Source: Cytophagales bacterium (GTDB taxonomy: Bacteria > Bacteroidota > Bacteroidia > Cytophagales > Cyclobacteriaceae). From it: DNA of 64,000 nucleotides. This document shows positions 18,208 through 26,053 of this stretch, one piece after another. The translations under genes and the position numbers were made by a program. The first letter of the stretch is position 1. The number at the start of each line of letters is the position of its first letter. The notes below the pieces were generated by a model. It was not told where the DNA came from. It made no database searches and saw nothing but the letters and a program-made list of their open reading frames with translations. The DNA is taken from the NCBI GenBank assembly GCA_033344775.1, contig JAWPMT010000001.1, forward strand, positions 558,001 to 622,000, read 5' to 3'.

Positions 18208-18732
18208 TAGGTATTGTTCTCTTAGTTTAAGCTGATCTAAATAATCTGTTCTCAATTCATGGGCCCATTCATGTGCCTCTTTCTCCCATGGGCGATCTGC
18301 ATATGGAATTCGATCTACATCATAGCTTTCCCCAAGCCAGGTAACATCCTGGCCTTTATCTTCCAATGAACCATGAATGTATTGCGCTGCATGCACCATT
18401 TCATGCGCCAGGGTCATGGATTGTTCTGATGGTGTAAGTCTACGATTGATCCAAATCATGATCTGATGAGGTGCCTTTTCAAATCCTGTATACTGATATT
18501 GCATAAGCCCTTTTTTCAGACCTGGAAACCGCAATGAATACCTTACCTGAATTGTAGCAGCCTGATTAATCCCAAGAGCTCTAGCATAGAACATGAGTTC
18601 GTTCATTATTTTTTTCGGCATTTGCTCAGCTATCCTGATCACGGGAACGCAGTGTCTGTTTTTAGCTTGAAGCTTGAATGTAATAGTGAGAATGGCAATA
18701 AATAACACCCAACATTTGAAAGAAATGCGCAT
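18175..18732 (-). CDS. Secreted HExxH metallopeptidase-like protein
   Basis: With the start at 18732 (MRISFKC) the product has 185 residues and a signal peptide (WVLFIAILTITFKLQA). The motif AHEMVHAAQ gives the two zinc His and the catalytic Glu of a zincin, and WEKEAHEWAHEL, about 40 residues later, supplies a plausible third ligand Glu, as in gluzincins. Substrate unknown. An upstream ATG at 18756 would add eight residues in front of the signal peptide and is less likely. The tail overlaps the convergent IF-2-like gene by 33 bp, which is tight but not unusual. Confidence 0.75.
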   Translation of the reverse strand: MRISFKCWVLFIAILTITFKLQAKNRHCVPVIRIAEQMPKKIMNELMFYARALGINQAATIQVRYSLRFPGLKKGLMQYQYTGFEKAPHQIMIWINRRLTPSEQSMTLAHEMVHAAQYIHGSLEDKGQDVTWLGESYDVDRIPYADRPWEKEAHEWAHELRTDYLDQLKLREQYLSGIHPFPESL

Positions 18733-19143
18733 AACACCTGAGTTTAGGTTCAACATCAGTGATCATAAGGTGACCACAACTTACTTCTACACTTTTTGGA
18801 GAGGCTGTTGATTTGGGCAGTTACGAGATCGAACTCGAGCCGTGGTAGTTTATTCGGATTATCCAATTCACAAGTTTCAACAAGTATGGCGAATTGTATG
18901 AAGGCCTAATATTATTGGTGTGATCAAAATGCAAACCAAATCCATACTTAAAAACCAGACAGCATCTTATAACTGCTCGATTGAGCACTATAAACAGAAT
19001 GAATTAATCAAGCATGATCTACATAAAATAAACCTCAGGTCAGTAGTGATTTTCGGTTATATTTGACGCTTTTAATGTTAAAAGAATATGAAGCTGCGGG
19101 TTTATCGACACTCGCTCTTCAAGCAGTAACCTAAAAATCAATC
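18733..19143 (+). promoter_or_regulatory. Intergenic region, promoter box before the symporter
   Basis: About 410 bp without a gene. A TATATTTG box at 19058-19065, 78 bp before the symporter ATG, fits the Bacteroidota -7 consensus; no TTG stands at the -33 distance. Nothing else is seen. Confidence 0.5.
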
Positions 19144-20532
19144 ATGCAGAATAGAGGAGCTTTTTCAAGCCGTATCGGATTTATTTTGGCCGCCGCAGGA
19201 TCGGCAGTCGGATTGGGAAATATTTGGAGATTTCCATTCGAAGCGGAAGCTGGAGGAGGAGCTGCTTTTGTGATCATGTATCTGGTATTCTGCTTTATCC
19301 TGTGTTATCCGGTAATGGTGACCGAGATCGCCATTGGTCGTAAAACCAACAAGAATGCGGCCGGAGCTTTCACTGCCTTAGGATTCAAAAGATGGTCCAT
19401 CGTCGGAACTTTAGGCATCATCGCCGGCGTAATCATTCTCTCCTACTACAATGTTGTGGCTGGTTGGGCGTTTGGATACTTCATAGAAATGGTTCAGGGG
19501 AACTTTGAAGTGGGTCAAAACTTTGGTGGTTATGTATCCAATGCAGGTAAAGTGCTGATCTATGCCGTGATTTTCATGCTAGCTACAGCCTATATTATAT
19601 CTCGAGGTGTTTCGAGTGGAATTGAAAAAGCTGCGAAAATCTTAATGCCCACGTTGATTATCATGATCCTGAGTTTGGTGATCTATGCATTTACCCTACC
19701 CAATGCCATGGCGGGTGTAAAAGTGTACCTTGTACCTGATTTCTCGGAAATGAACTTACGAGTAATTGGTGGTGCACTACGTCAGGCGTTCTTCTCACTT
19801 TCATTAGGTATGGGAGCTTTGATCACCTATGGAAGTTACCTTTCCAAAAAAGAAAATATCATTTCATCAGCCGTTGCTATCACCTTCTTTGATGTAGGAA
19901 TCGCATTTATCGCAGGATTGATGATGTTCCCATTGGTGGCTTACAGTTCCGGAGGCGATATGAGCAATGTCAGCGGCGGTGCTGGTTTGATCTTCGCTAC
20001 TTTACCTGGTGTCTTCCAGTCCCTTGGACCTGTATTAGGTATTGTCGTTGGTTCTTTCTTCTTCCTCCTACTTTCATTCGCAGCGCTTACTTCTACTGTT
20101 TCTTTATTAGAAGTTCCTGTTTCTTATGTAGTGGACGAATGGAAGATGGATCGTAAAAAGGCGGTTTGGATCACAGCAATCATCATATTTGTGGTAGGAC
20201 TCCCTTCATTAGTGGCCAATGGATACAGTGATTTCTTTACCGGGTTCATTACCTATTTCGGTGCCGAGTCTCCTACAGATTTCATGACTTTCCTCGGACA
20301 CATTGCAGATATTTTCCTATTGCTGGGCGGTAGTCTGATCGTGGGCTTTGCTGCGTATGTTTGGAAGAAAGAGAACTTACACGAAGAACTATCTCAAGGT
20401 TATGAAGGATACAAAGGAAGTTTTGTTCAAAAGGCATTGAACTTCACCATTGCCTACTTCACTCCATTTGTACTTTTTGCAATGTTTATCCTGGTGGTGC
20501 TCAGCAACTTCTTCGGACTGGATACGATCTAA
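19144..20532 (+). CDS. Sodium-dependent transporter, NSS/SNF family
   Basis: A 462-residue inner-membrane protein with 11-12 membrane helices, close to the length of bacterial LeuT and MhsT relatives. The first helix carries the family signature GFILAAAGSAVGLGNIWRFP, where Na+ and substrate bind across an unwound segment. The family couples uptake of amino acids or related amines to the sodium gradient; the substrate cannot be read from the sequence. The C-terminal part is copied in eroded form immediately downstream (20574-20822), including the 31 bp around the stop codon. Confidence 0.95.
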   Translation: MQNRGAFSSRIGFILAAAGSAVGLGNIWRFPFEAEAGGGAAFVIMYLVFCFILCYPVMVTEIAIGRKTNKNAAGAFTALGFKRWSIVGTLGIIAGVIILSYYNVVAGWAFGYFIEMVQGNFEVGQNFGGYVSNAGKVLIYAVIFMLATAYIISRGVSSGIEKAAKILMPTLIIMILSLVIYAFTLPNAMAGVKVYLVPDFSEMNLRVIGGALRQAFFSLSLGMGALITYGSYLSKKENIISSAVAITFFDVGIAFIAGLMMFPLVAYSSGGDMSNVSGGAGLIFATLPGVFQSLGPVLGIVVGSFFFLLLSFAALTSTVSLLEVPVSYVVDEWKMDRKKAVWITAIIIFVVGLPSLVANGYSDFFTGFITYFGAESPTDFMTFLGHIADIFLLLGGSLIVGFAAYVWKKENLHEELSQGYEGYKGSFVQKALNFTIAYFTPFVLFAMFILVVLSNFFGLDTI

Positions 20533-20556
20533 GACATTAATTCCTCAGAGTCCTCT
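20526..20556 (+). repeat. 31-bp direct repeat around the symporter stop, copy 1
   Basis: The 31 bases that begin in the last codons of the symporter and run past the stop are identical at 20815-20845. A stem CCTCAGAGTC / GACTCTAAGG (20543-20572) follows; in the second copy the same stem is perfect (CCTCAGAGTC / GACTCTGAGG, 20832-20861). There is no T-run, so terminator function is uncertain. Confidence 0.9.
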
Positions 20557-20573
20557 CCGTGTGACTCTAAGGA

Positions 20574-20822
20574 GATTCAAACTTTTCTGGGTCACATTGC
20601 GGATATCTTCCTTTTGTTAGGTGGTAGTATGATTGTAGGGCCGCCTATGTCTGGAAGAAGGAGAACCTACTCGAAGAACTATCTCAGAGTTATGAAGGTT
20701 ACAAAGGAAGCTTCGTTCAAAAGGCACTGAACTTCACCATTGCTTACTGCACTCTTTTCGTTCTGTTTGCGATGTTCATCTCGGTGGTGCTTGGCAACTT
20801 TTTGGACTGGACACGATCTAAG
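20574..20822 (+). pseudogene. Eroded 3' end of a second NSS symporter gene
   Basis: The segment encodes the last 80 or so residues of an NSS symporter, closely matching the end of the intact gene just upstream (GHIADIFLLLGGS, KKENL-EELSQ, YEGYKGSFVQKALNFTIAY). Two small deletions break the frame: five bases are lost where the intact gene reads GGCTTTGCTGCG, and one base in the last codons. Most differences between the two copies are at third codon positions, so the copy was under selection as a protein before it decayed. The 5' part of the gene is missing altogether. It ends at the same stop and the same 31-bp trailer as the intact gene. Confidence 0.9.
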
Positions 20823-20845
20823 ACATTAATTCCTCAGAGTCCTCT
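20815..20845 (+). repeat. 31-bp direct repeat, copy 2
   Basis: Identical to 20526-20556; marks the end of the eroded symporter copy. Its hairpin arm pairs perfectly over ten bases (20832-20861). Confidence 0.9.
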
Positions 20846-20931
20846 ACGAGCGACTCTGAGGAGCATTTCTCCAATGTCATGCTGAGGTTCTCGAAACAGA
20901 CATTTAGGTGATTCAAGAAGACAGTTATGCA

Positions 20932-22008
20932 CTAACCTCCAGCTCCACTCATCAACAGCTCGCTCACCACTTTCTTCGGTTTACGATCTACGGTGTACAG
21001 CCCCCAATGCTTTTCTGCGCCCATCATGTTATCCGGGTTACCTTTCCAATCTTCATCAAAGGCTTCAAAGAAGAAGGTGGTGATATTATTGTCTGCGGAC
21101 CATTGCATCAGGTCACGGTAGTATTCGAGTTGTTTTTCTTCACTGGCGCGTTCACCGAACTCAGAAGCTATGGATGCCCAACCTGCTTCTGTGATCACAA
21201 TCTTGGCATTGGGAATGGAATCTCTCACGCGCTGCACATTGGCAATGGAATACGACATCCCTTCATCAATGTCCTTGCCTTCCCAAACCGGGTAAACATG
21301 AAGCGACATAAAATCCACCACTTTGGCCAATTCCGCACCACTATTGGCCCACCATTCATAGTTATCAGCCACGGTCACGGGTTGTTCAATCGCCGCCTGT
21401 ACACGCTGCACATAGGCTATGATGGAATCCACGTCCACTTTGTGGTCATTCCATTCGACCAATGCTTCATTACCAACGTTAACGGCCGCGATGATCTCCG
21501 GATATTTATTGGCCAGCATGATCCCTCTTTCCAATTCCTGACCATTGCGAATTTTGTTGGCATTCAATGTCTCCTGTGGTATCGGCTCAGTCAACCAGGC
21601 ACAAGTTTCATGTGCACTCAATTCGGCCTTCAGCCATACCCCTTGCAGTACCTTGATATCCAGATTATTCTCTTTGATGACGCTTAGGACATCCTGTGAG
21701 TTTTCTCCACAATCGTACATGCGGATCAGCTTGAAACCTAACCCTGAAAGCATCTGCAAATCTTCAAGAATCTCCGCTTTAGATGGATTTACTGCACCAT
21801 CGCCACGATCCGGATGCTGACCACTCCTAAATCCGGAATAGCAAATGGCATTAGAAACACCAGCAAGTAAATCAGCTGAAGATTGTTGAATAGTATTGGT
21901 AGCTTTCTTTTCTTCCATTGGAGCTTCTTTCTCAGCAGAGGTAGAGGATTGCGTGCAGGCTGCCAGCACTAGCAACGCCAATAAGGTCAAGCTGGATAAA
22001 TGTTTCAT
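20932..22008 (-). CDS. GH17-like glycosidase, lipoprotein (paralogue 1)
   Basis: A 358-residue lipoprotein: signal peptide with lipobox LAAC (Cys18), a Ser/Glu/Lys linker, then a TIM barrel of the glycoside hydrolase 17 type. The probable acid/base Glu is in NVGNEALVEW (Glu181) and the probable nucleophile in VITEAGWAS (Glu274), the two family signatures on strands 4 and 7. GH17 enzymes cleave or transglycosylate beta-1,3- (and 1,3-1,4-) glucans. The opening motif AICYSGFRSGQHPD is shared with the next paralogue. Being lipidated, it should act at the outer membrane or periplasm. Last gene of three tandem paralogues on the minus strand. Confidence 0.85.
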   Translation of the reverse strand: MKHLSSLTLLALLVLAACTQSSTSAEKEAPMEEKKATNTIQQSSADLLAGVSNAICYSGFRSGQHPDRGDGAVNPSKAEILEDLQMLSGLGFKLIRMYDCGENSQDVLSVIKENNLDIKVLQGVWLKAELSAHETCAWLTEPIPQETLNANKIRNGQELERGIMLANKYPEIIAAVNVGNEALVEWNDHKVDVDSIIAYVQRVQAAIEQPVTVADNYEWWANSGAELAKVVDFMSLHVYPVWEGKDIDEGMSYSIANVQRVRDSIPNAKIVITEAGWASIASEFGERASEEKQLEYYRDLMQWSADNNITTFFFEAFDEDWKGNPDNMMGAEKHWGLYTVDRKPKKVVSELLMSGAGG

Positions 22009-22046
22009 GGTGGTTAGGTTTTATTCTTAACAGTAAGTTGGAAAGA

Positions 22047-22967
22047 TTATACCAGTTCCGAAAATACGCCATCCATCACTTTCTTAGGCGTTCGGTCGAT
22101 GTAAAAGAGTCCCCAATGTTTTTCAGGTTCATTAGGTTCTGGTGAACCTTTCCAATTCTCATCAAAAGCTTCAAAAACGTAACATACTACCTGATTTTCA
22201 TCACACCATTCCATCAAATCCTGATAGTACATATCCTGAAACTCCTCGCTTACATTCTCCGGATCGATCCCTCGCCCATTGGAATTTGTAGCCCATCCCG
22301 CTTCTGTGATCACAATTTGCTTATGTGGGTATTTTTCAGCCACCACCTTATAGTTATCCTCGGTATAGTGAATTGCTTCATGGATATTTTTGTACTCCCA
22401 AACCGGATACGTATGAATTGAGATAAAATCCACGACTTCTGCCAATGGTTCCAACTTAGTGAGCCAGGGCACATAGTTTTCGCAAAAGGTCACAGGTTGT
22501 TTGGTCTCAGCTTTGACCATCTTCACATAATTGACCACACTTTCGACGGGCACCATATGATCTGTCCAGTCTACTGTTGCTTCATTACCAACGGACAAGG
22601 AATTAATGATCTCCGGATATTCATTGGCCAACCGAATCAGTTTTTTGATTCTTCGTACATTGAATTGCTTATTGGAGATAAGCGTATCTTCGGAATGCAC
22701 GCCGCCCCACGGGCAATTAAAATTATTCACCTCAGCACCAATGTAAGCACCTAGCTGAATCTTCAAGTCCAACCCTTCTTTCTGAATGATCTCCAGAGCC
22801 ATTTCCGCCTGGCGATCGGTATCGTAAAGTCGGACATATTTCCAATGTTTTTCAAGGATCAAAAGGTCCTCTTTTATTTCTTCATAGGTTGGAAATATTC
22901 CAGCATCGGGGCTTTGGCCATCTCGGAATCCCGAGTAACAAATGGCCTTCTCGTAGGGTAAAATCAT
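22047..22967 (-). CDS. GH17-like glycosidase without signal peptide (paralogue 2)
   Basis: With the ATG at 22967 the product has 306 residues and consists of little more than the GH17 barrel. It opens with KAICYSGFRDGQSPD, matching paralogue 1, and keeps the two catalytic Glu in SVGNEATVDW (Glu129) and VITEAGWAT (Glu222). No signal peptide or lipobox is present, so it should be cytoplasmic. A TTG at 22979 would add four residues. It is 38 bp upstream of paralogue 1 and probably in one transcript with it. Likely to act on beta-1,3-linked glucose polymers or oligomers, as judged from the family. Confidence 0.83.
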   Translation of the reverse strand: MILPYEKAICYSGFRDGQSPDAGIFPTYEEIKEDLLILEKHWKYVRLYDTDRQAEMALEIIQKEGLDLKIQLGAYIGAEVNNFNCPWGGVHSEDTLISNKQFNVRRIKKLIRLANEYPEIINSLSVGNEATVDWTDHMVPVESVVNYVKMVKAETKQPVTFCENYVPWLTKLEPLAEVVDFISIHTYPVWEYKNIHEAIHYTEDNYKVVAEKYPHKQIVITEAGWATNSNGRGIDPENVSEEFQDMYYQDLMEWCDENQVVCYVFEAFDENWKGSPEPNEPEKHWGLFYIDRTPKKVMDGVFSELV

Positions 22968-23118
22968 TTCAGGTGTCAAATGTCTTGATTAATTAACCAT
23001 AATCCCTGCTTCACAGTTTAAGTCATCTACTAAACCCGGAAGCATTCAAAGGCAGACGTTGCTCATCTATCGCATGGGAAAAGGGGTTGTATCATCATTT
23101 AGGTTAAACTTAGGAGAA

Positions 23119-23148
23119 TACCTGGTATCAAATACTTAACACCAGGTA
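23119..23148. repeat. Inverted repeat between GH17 genes
   Basis: Arms TACCTGGT / ACCAGGTA separated by 14 bases, between paralogues 2 and 3, 17 bp after the stop of paralogue 3 on the minus strand. No T-run follows; a weak terminator or RNA-processing hairpin is possible. Confidence 0.5.
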
Positions 23149-23164
23149 GCCCTCCATTTGGTGG

Positions 23165-24055
23165 TTAATGAACAAATTTCTTTTGCTCCTCTTTGTCCCA
23201 GATGCCCCAATAGGCACCCACATCTCCTTCATCACCAATCTTCCAACTTTCGTCAAATGATGAGAAATAAAAGATCTCAATATCATCTTCTTTCGACCAG
23301 GCCTGGGTTTGGATGAAGTATTTGATCGCATTCTCGAAAGAAGGCTGAGAACCATAGAATGGCTCACCGACGTTAGGCCATCCGGTTTCCGTAATGATCA
23401 CTTTTTTACCATTCCCAGCAGCCATTGCACGATTGTACATATCCTTCATATATAGCAATGAATACTCTAATGCACAACCTTCCCAGAATGGATAGCAATT
23501 TGCGAGGATTACGTCACAAGCTTCGGTAATTCTTGGCCGATTACTAAACTCGTAGTAAGCATCTACATACCCTACCTGAACGTCTGGTAAAGCTGCTTTC
23601 ACGGTATTGATGTGATCAATCAACTCATCTTCCGTCAAATCTTTACGGTACATCACTTCATTACCAACGGCAACAATGTCCGCATGACCAGCCTTGGCTA
23701 CTTCGATGACTCCTTCAATCTCATCCGCATTGATGCTATGGTCCTTTCCTAACCATGCGCCAACCAGCGTTTTCATCCCTAGCTCTTTCGCGATTTTAGG
23801 GATCAATTCATTTCCTTCCGTGCATGAAAATGATCGAACCCATTCGGTATGTGGTTTGATGATTTCCAAACGTCTTCTCACCTGTTCTTCACTAAGCTGG
23901 TCACCGGGCTCCTGCCCTTCCATGTAAGGGCTAAAGCACAGACCATGCATTCCTTCATCCAGATGCTCATTAAATAAATCAATAAGATCCTTGTTCGACT
24001 TTTTCGAAAGATCTAATCCGGCCAGGGGCCTCGCAAATTTACTCTTTGGGGGCAT
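23165..24055 (-). CDS. GH17-like glycosidase (paralogue 3)
   Basis: A 296-residue protein without signal peptide. Its GH17 barrel (from HGLCFSPYMEGQEPGDQ) is more distant from paralogues 1 and 2 but keeps the catalytic Glu pair in AVGNEVMYR (Glu133) and IITETGWPN (Glu223). The form CFSPY-x-x-GQ-PG resembles the fungal and proteobacterial glucan transglycosylase-like GH17 proteins. It begins the three-gene row and is separated from paralogue 2 by about 200 bp with an inverted repeat. Upstream lie four copies of a TGTAGTA/TACTACA heptamer that may be an operator. Confidence 0.83.
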   Translation of the reverse strand: MPPKSKFARPLAGLDLSKKSNKDLIDLFNEHLDEGMHGLCFSPYMEGQEPGDQLSEEQVRRRLEIIKPHTEWVRSFSCTEGNELIPKIAKELGMKTLVGAWLGKDHSINADEIEGVIEVAKAGHADIVAVGNEVMYRKDLTEDELIDHINTVKAALPDVQVGYVDAYYEFSNRPRITEACDVILANCYPFWEGCALEYSLLYMKDMYNRAMAAGNGKKVIITETGWPNVGEPFYGSQPSFENAIKYFIQTQAWSKEDDIEIFYFSSFDESWKIGDEGDVGAYWGIWDKEEQKKFVH

Positions 24056-24130
24056 TTTTCTTTTTCAGTTTGATGCGGCAAAGTATGAAAGGATATTTTG
24101 CTTTCACACCAAAAAAATAGTTCAAAAAAC

Positions 24131-24198
24131 TACTACATCAGCATAATCGTCCTCAAAAGGCGTTTTGTAGTACCAGTTGTAGTAATAAAGATGTAGTA
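24131..24198 (-). promoter_or_regulatory. Repeated TGTAGTA heptamers upstream of the GH17 row
   Basis: TACTACA at 24131-24137 and TGTAGTA at 24166-24172, 24178-24184 and 24192-24198 stand in the 159-bp gap before paralogue 3. The three direct copies are 12 and 14 bp apart, near one helical turn, as expected for a repeated protein-binding site. No regulator is identified. Confidence 0.4.
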
Positions 24199-24214
24199 TG
24201 AGAAAGTGTTAATT

Positions 24215-25045
24215 TCAGTTATTATCCCTGGGAGGCTGGATTTTGTTACGTCTGATAGAGCCCGGTTGTTGGTTGTCGAAGTAAACGACGTAGTTTCCCG
24301 GACGGATAAAACGGATGTCTATTTCTGTTCCGGTACCTGATAAGATCATGGCTCCCTTCGCATCGAATACCTCGTAATACGCAGAGCGCGAAAGAAATAC
24401 CCTGTTATTAGTTACTGCAGGCTCAAAAATAACGGGATCAAGGTAATGTTGGTATTCAATTTCTTCTGAATACAAATAGCGGTTACCACTTCCAAAATCG
24501 TATTTGATCCGATATTTGTTAGGACCTACTTCATACATAGGATAGTGTACATAGGAAGCTAGTTCGAATTTTCCTTCGGAATCTACCTCTGCTTCATCTA
24601 CCCAAATTCCATTTTGTAATTTCTCCACCAGATAAGTTCCAATTTCACGCTCACCTTCGGTTGTCCAGTAAATACCAGAATCCGCTGCGTAGACACCAAG
24701 GAACTTATACCTGGAGTGAAACAAAACCGCCAAAGGATTAACAATCTCCGAGGTACAAACACTATCTCGATGCACTACACGAATAGATACCGGGGTGAAC
24801 AAATCAGTTCCTTCAAAAGTGACCCTTAAAGCACTGAGTCGATAATTAAGATCCAGTCGCTGATCGTTTAAGAAGACATCTGAAACACAGAATTCCCGCG
24901 TATCCTTATTGTAGGGGTTTTTGATGTAGATCGATTCACCCTGAAAGACACCAGCAAGCGTCTTTTCGTTATTACCCGCAGCCGATTGTCCACAGACACT
25001 CCAGGAGATCGAAAAAAAGATGAGAATAGGCAGTATTTTTCGCAA
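24215..25045 (-). CDS. Secreted hypothetical protein
   Basis: The frame is open from an ATG at 25123, but the hydrophobic signal sequence (RKILPILIFFSISWSVCGQ) begins just after a TTG at 25043-25045, which is the likelier start and gives 276 residues. The mature protein is beta-rich with no recognised domain. Its C-terminal part (YYEVFDAKGAMILSGTGTEI, then FIRPGNYVVYFDNQQ) has the shape of a type A T9SS sorting domain, but it is followed by a basic tail (SIRRNKIQPPRDNN) that is not typical of one. It may be surface-exposed. It is separated from its neighbours by regulatory-looking gaps on both sides. Confidence 0.65.
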   Translation of the reverse strand: MRKILPILIFFSISWSVCGQSAAGNNEKTLAGVFQGESIYIKNPYNKDTREFCVSDVFLNDQRLDLNYRLSALRVTFEGTDLFTPVSIRVVHRDSVCTSEIVNPLAVLFHSRYKFLGVYAADSGIYWTTEGEREIGTYLVEKLQNGIWVDEAEVDSEGKFELASYVHYPMYEVGPNKYRIKYDFGSGNRYLYSEEIEYQHYLDPVIFEPAVTNNRVFLSRSAYYEVFDAKGAMILSGTGTEIDIRFIRPGNYVVYFDNQQPGSIRRNKIQPPRDNN

Positions 25046-25203
25046 GGTGACCAAAAGTGTTCCCTTTTGTTGAGCTAAAGTTAACTGGTTAGCTATACCT
25101 ATACAAACGATAAGAACAGGCATAATCGCATACTTTACGTAAAAATCTTCTAAATGGTGGCCTGGTTGATCTATTCAGATCTTATAATTCCACTTCCTGA
25201 GTA

Positions 25204-25325
25204 ACTTTTAAGTGAAGGCCACTCCCGTGGGAGTCTATATTCATTAACAAATTAGCTATTTCAATTTTCAAAGATTCCCCTGGGAATGACTATTTGAATT
25301 GTATGATTAGCCTTCACTTAGAAGT
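25204..25325. repeat. Small inverted-repeat element (MITE-like)
   Basis: A 122-bp non-coding segment framed by inverted 16-mers (ACTTTTAAGTGAAGGC at 25204-25219, GCCTTCACTTAGAAGT at 25310-25325, one mismatch). Inside lie two short near-perfect palindromes of the same plan, ACTCCC-GT-GGGAGT (25221-25234) and ATTCCC-CT-GGGAAT (25274-25287). No protein is encoded and no target-site duplication was recognised. Confidence 0.5.
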
Positions 25326-25381
25326 ATTGAGTACCCATTAAGTAGAATTGACCAATTCAAAAGTATCACTAATCGGAATAA

Positions 25382-26053
25382 TCATTTTACCTCGAAATTG
25401 AAGTATTGATCTTTGAAGGGCTCGTTGTTCAAGGTATAGTGCCACCATTCCTTGGAATATGGACGAAAGCCAGCATTTTGCATCAGTTGTTTTAATAAAC
25501 TTCGATTAGCCAGTTGTTCGGGTGTAACGATAGGCGAATTATGGAACGATTTATCAGAAAAAAGGTCAAAACGACTTCCCATATCGACAACTTCACCCGT
25601 CTCCAGATAGTACAATGTCAGATCGACCGTACTTCCTCGGGAATGACCCGATCTCGATGCTATGAATCCTTCCTGAAACAACCTTGATTTTTTGATCTCA
25701 GGATAGAATTCGCTCTTTTTCAATGTGTCTGATGGATTTTTGGACCATTCCACAAAATGGTCTACTGCCTGTTGAGGTCTGTAGGAATCCAAAATCAGGA
25801 TACCCATACCGAGCTTCCAGGCACGCCGATGGGCCATGTGCAGTGCCTTAGCTGCTCTTTTGGTAAGGTATGCTTTATTGGCTTTGTATCCGCGGACCTT
25901 TTTACCTAAGAAATTGTTAGTGGAAAAATACCTTAACTCTACGCGTATCATGGAATCAATGTCCTGCACGTTCACAAAACCATCCGGAACCTGTGCAAAC
26001 AGTACATAGCCCGGCAATAAGACGACAATCGAAAGAATCAATAATCTTTTCAT
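25382..26053 (-). CDS. D-Ala-D-Ala dipeptidase, VanX/DdpX type (M15D)
   Basis: The 223-residue product has a signal peptide (MKRLLILSIVVLLPGYVLFAQ) and the M15D zinc-peptidase signatures: the Arg segment DSYRPQQAV, the zinc motif SGHSRGSTVDLT and the catalytic Glu with third zinc His in EWWHY. Such enzymes split D-alanyl-D-alanine or other dipeptides with a D-residue. As a periplasmic enzyme at the end of a murein-peptide operon it is more likely catabolic than a vancomycin resistance factor; no vanH or vanA is near. Its ATG overlaps the stop of the epimerase gene by four bases. Confidence 0.9.
   Translation of the reverse strand: MKRLLILSIVVLLPGYVLFAQVPDGFVNVQDIDSMIRVELRYFSTNNFLGKKVRGYKANKAYLTKRAAKALHMAHRRAWKLGMGILILDSYRPQQAVDHFVEWSKNPSDTLKKSEFYPEIKKSRLFQEGFIASRSGHSRGSTVDLTLYYLETGEVVDMGSRFDLFSDKSFHNSPIVTPEQLANRSLLKQLMQNAGFRPYSKEWWHYTLNNEPFKDQYFNFEVK

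Noticed and set aside
18800-18850. TTCGAT-containing stretch resembling a tRNA T-arm
   Set aside because: The stem does not form and no acceptor, D or anticodon arm is present.
20908-21687. Plus-strand 259-codon frame opposite the first GH17 gene
   Set aside because: Exact shadow of a well-supported minus-strand gene.
25382-26053. VanX-type gene as a vancomycin resistance marker
   Set aside because: No vanH, vanA or vanRS nearby; context is murein peptide recycling.
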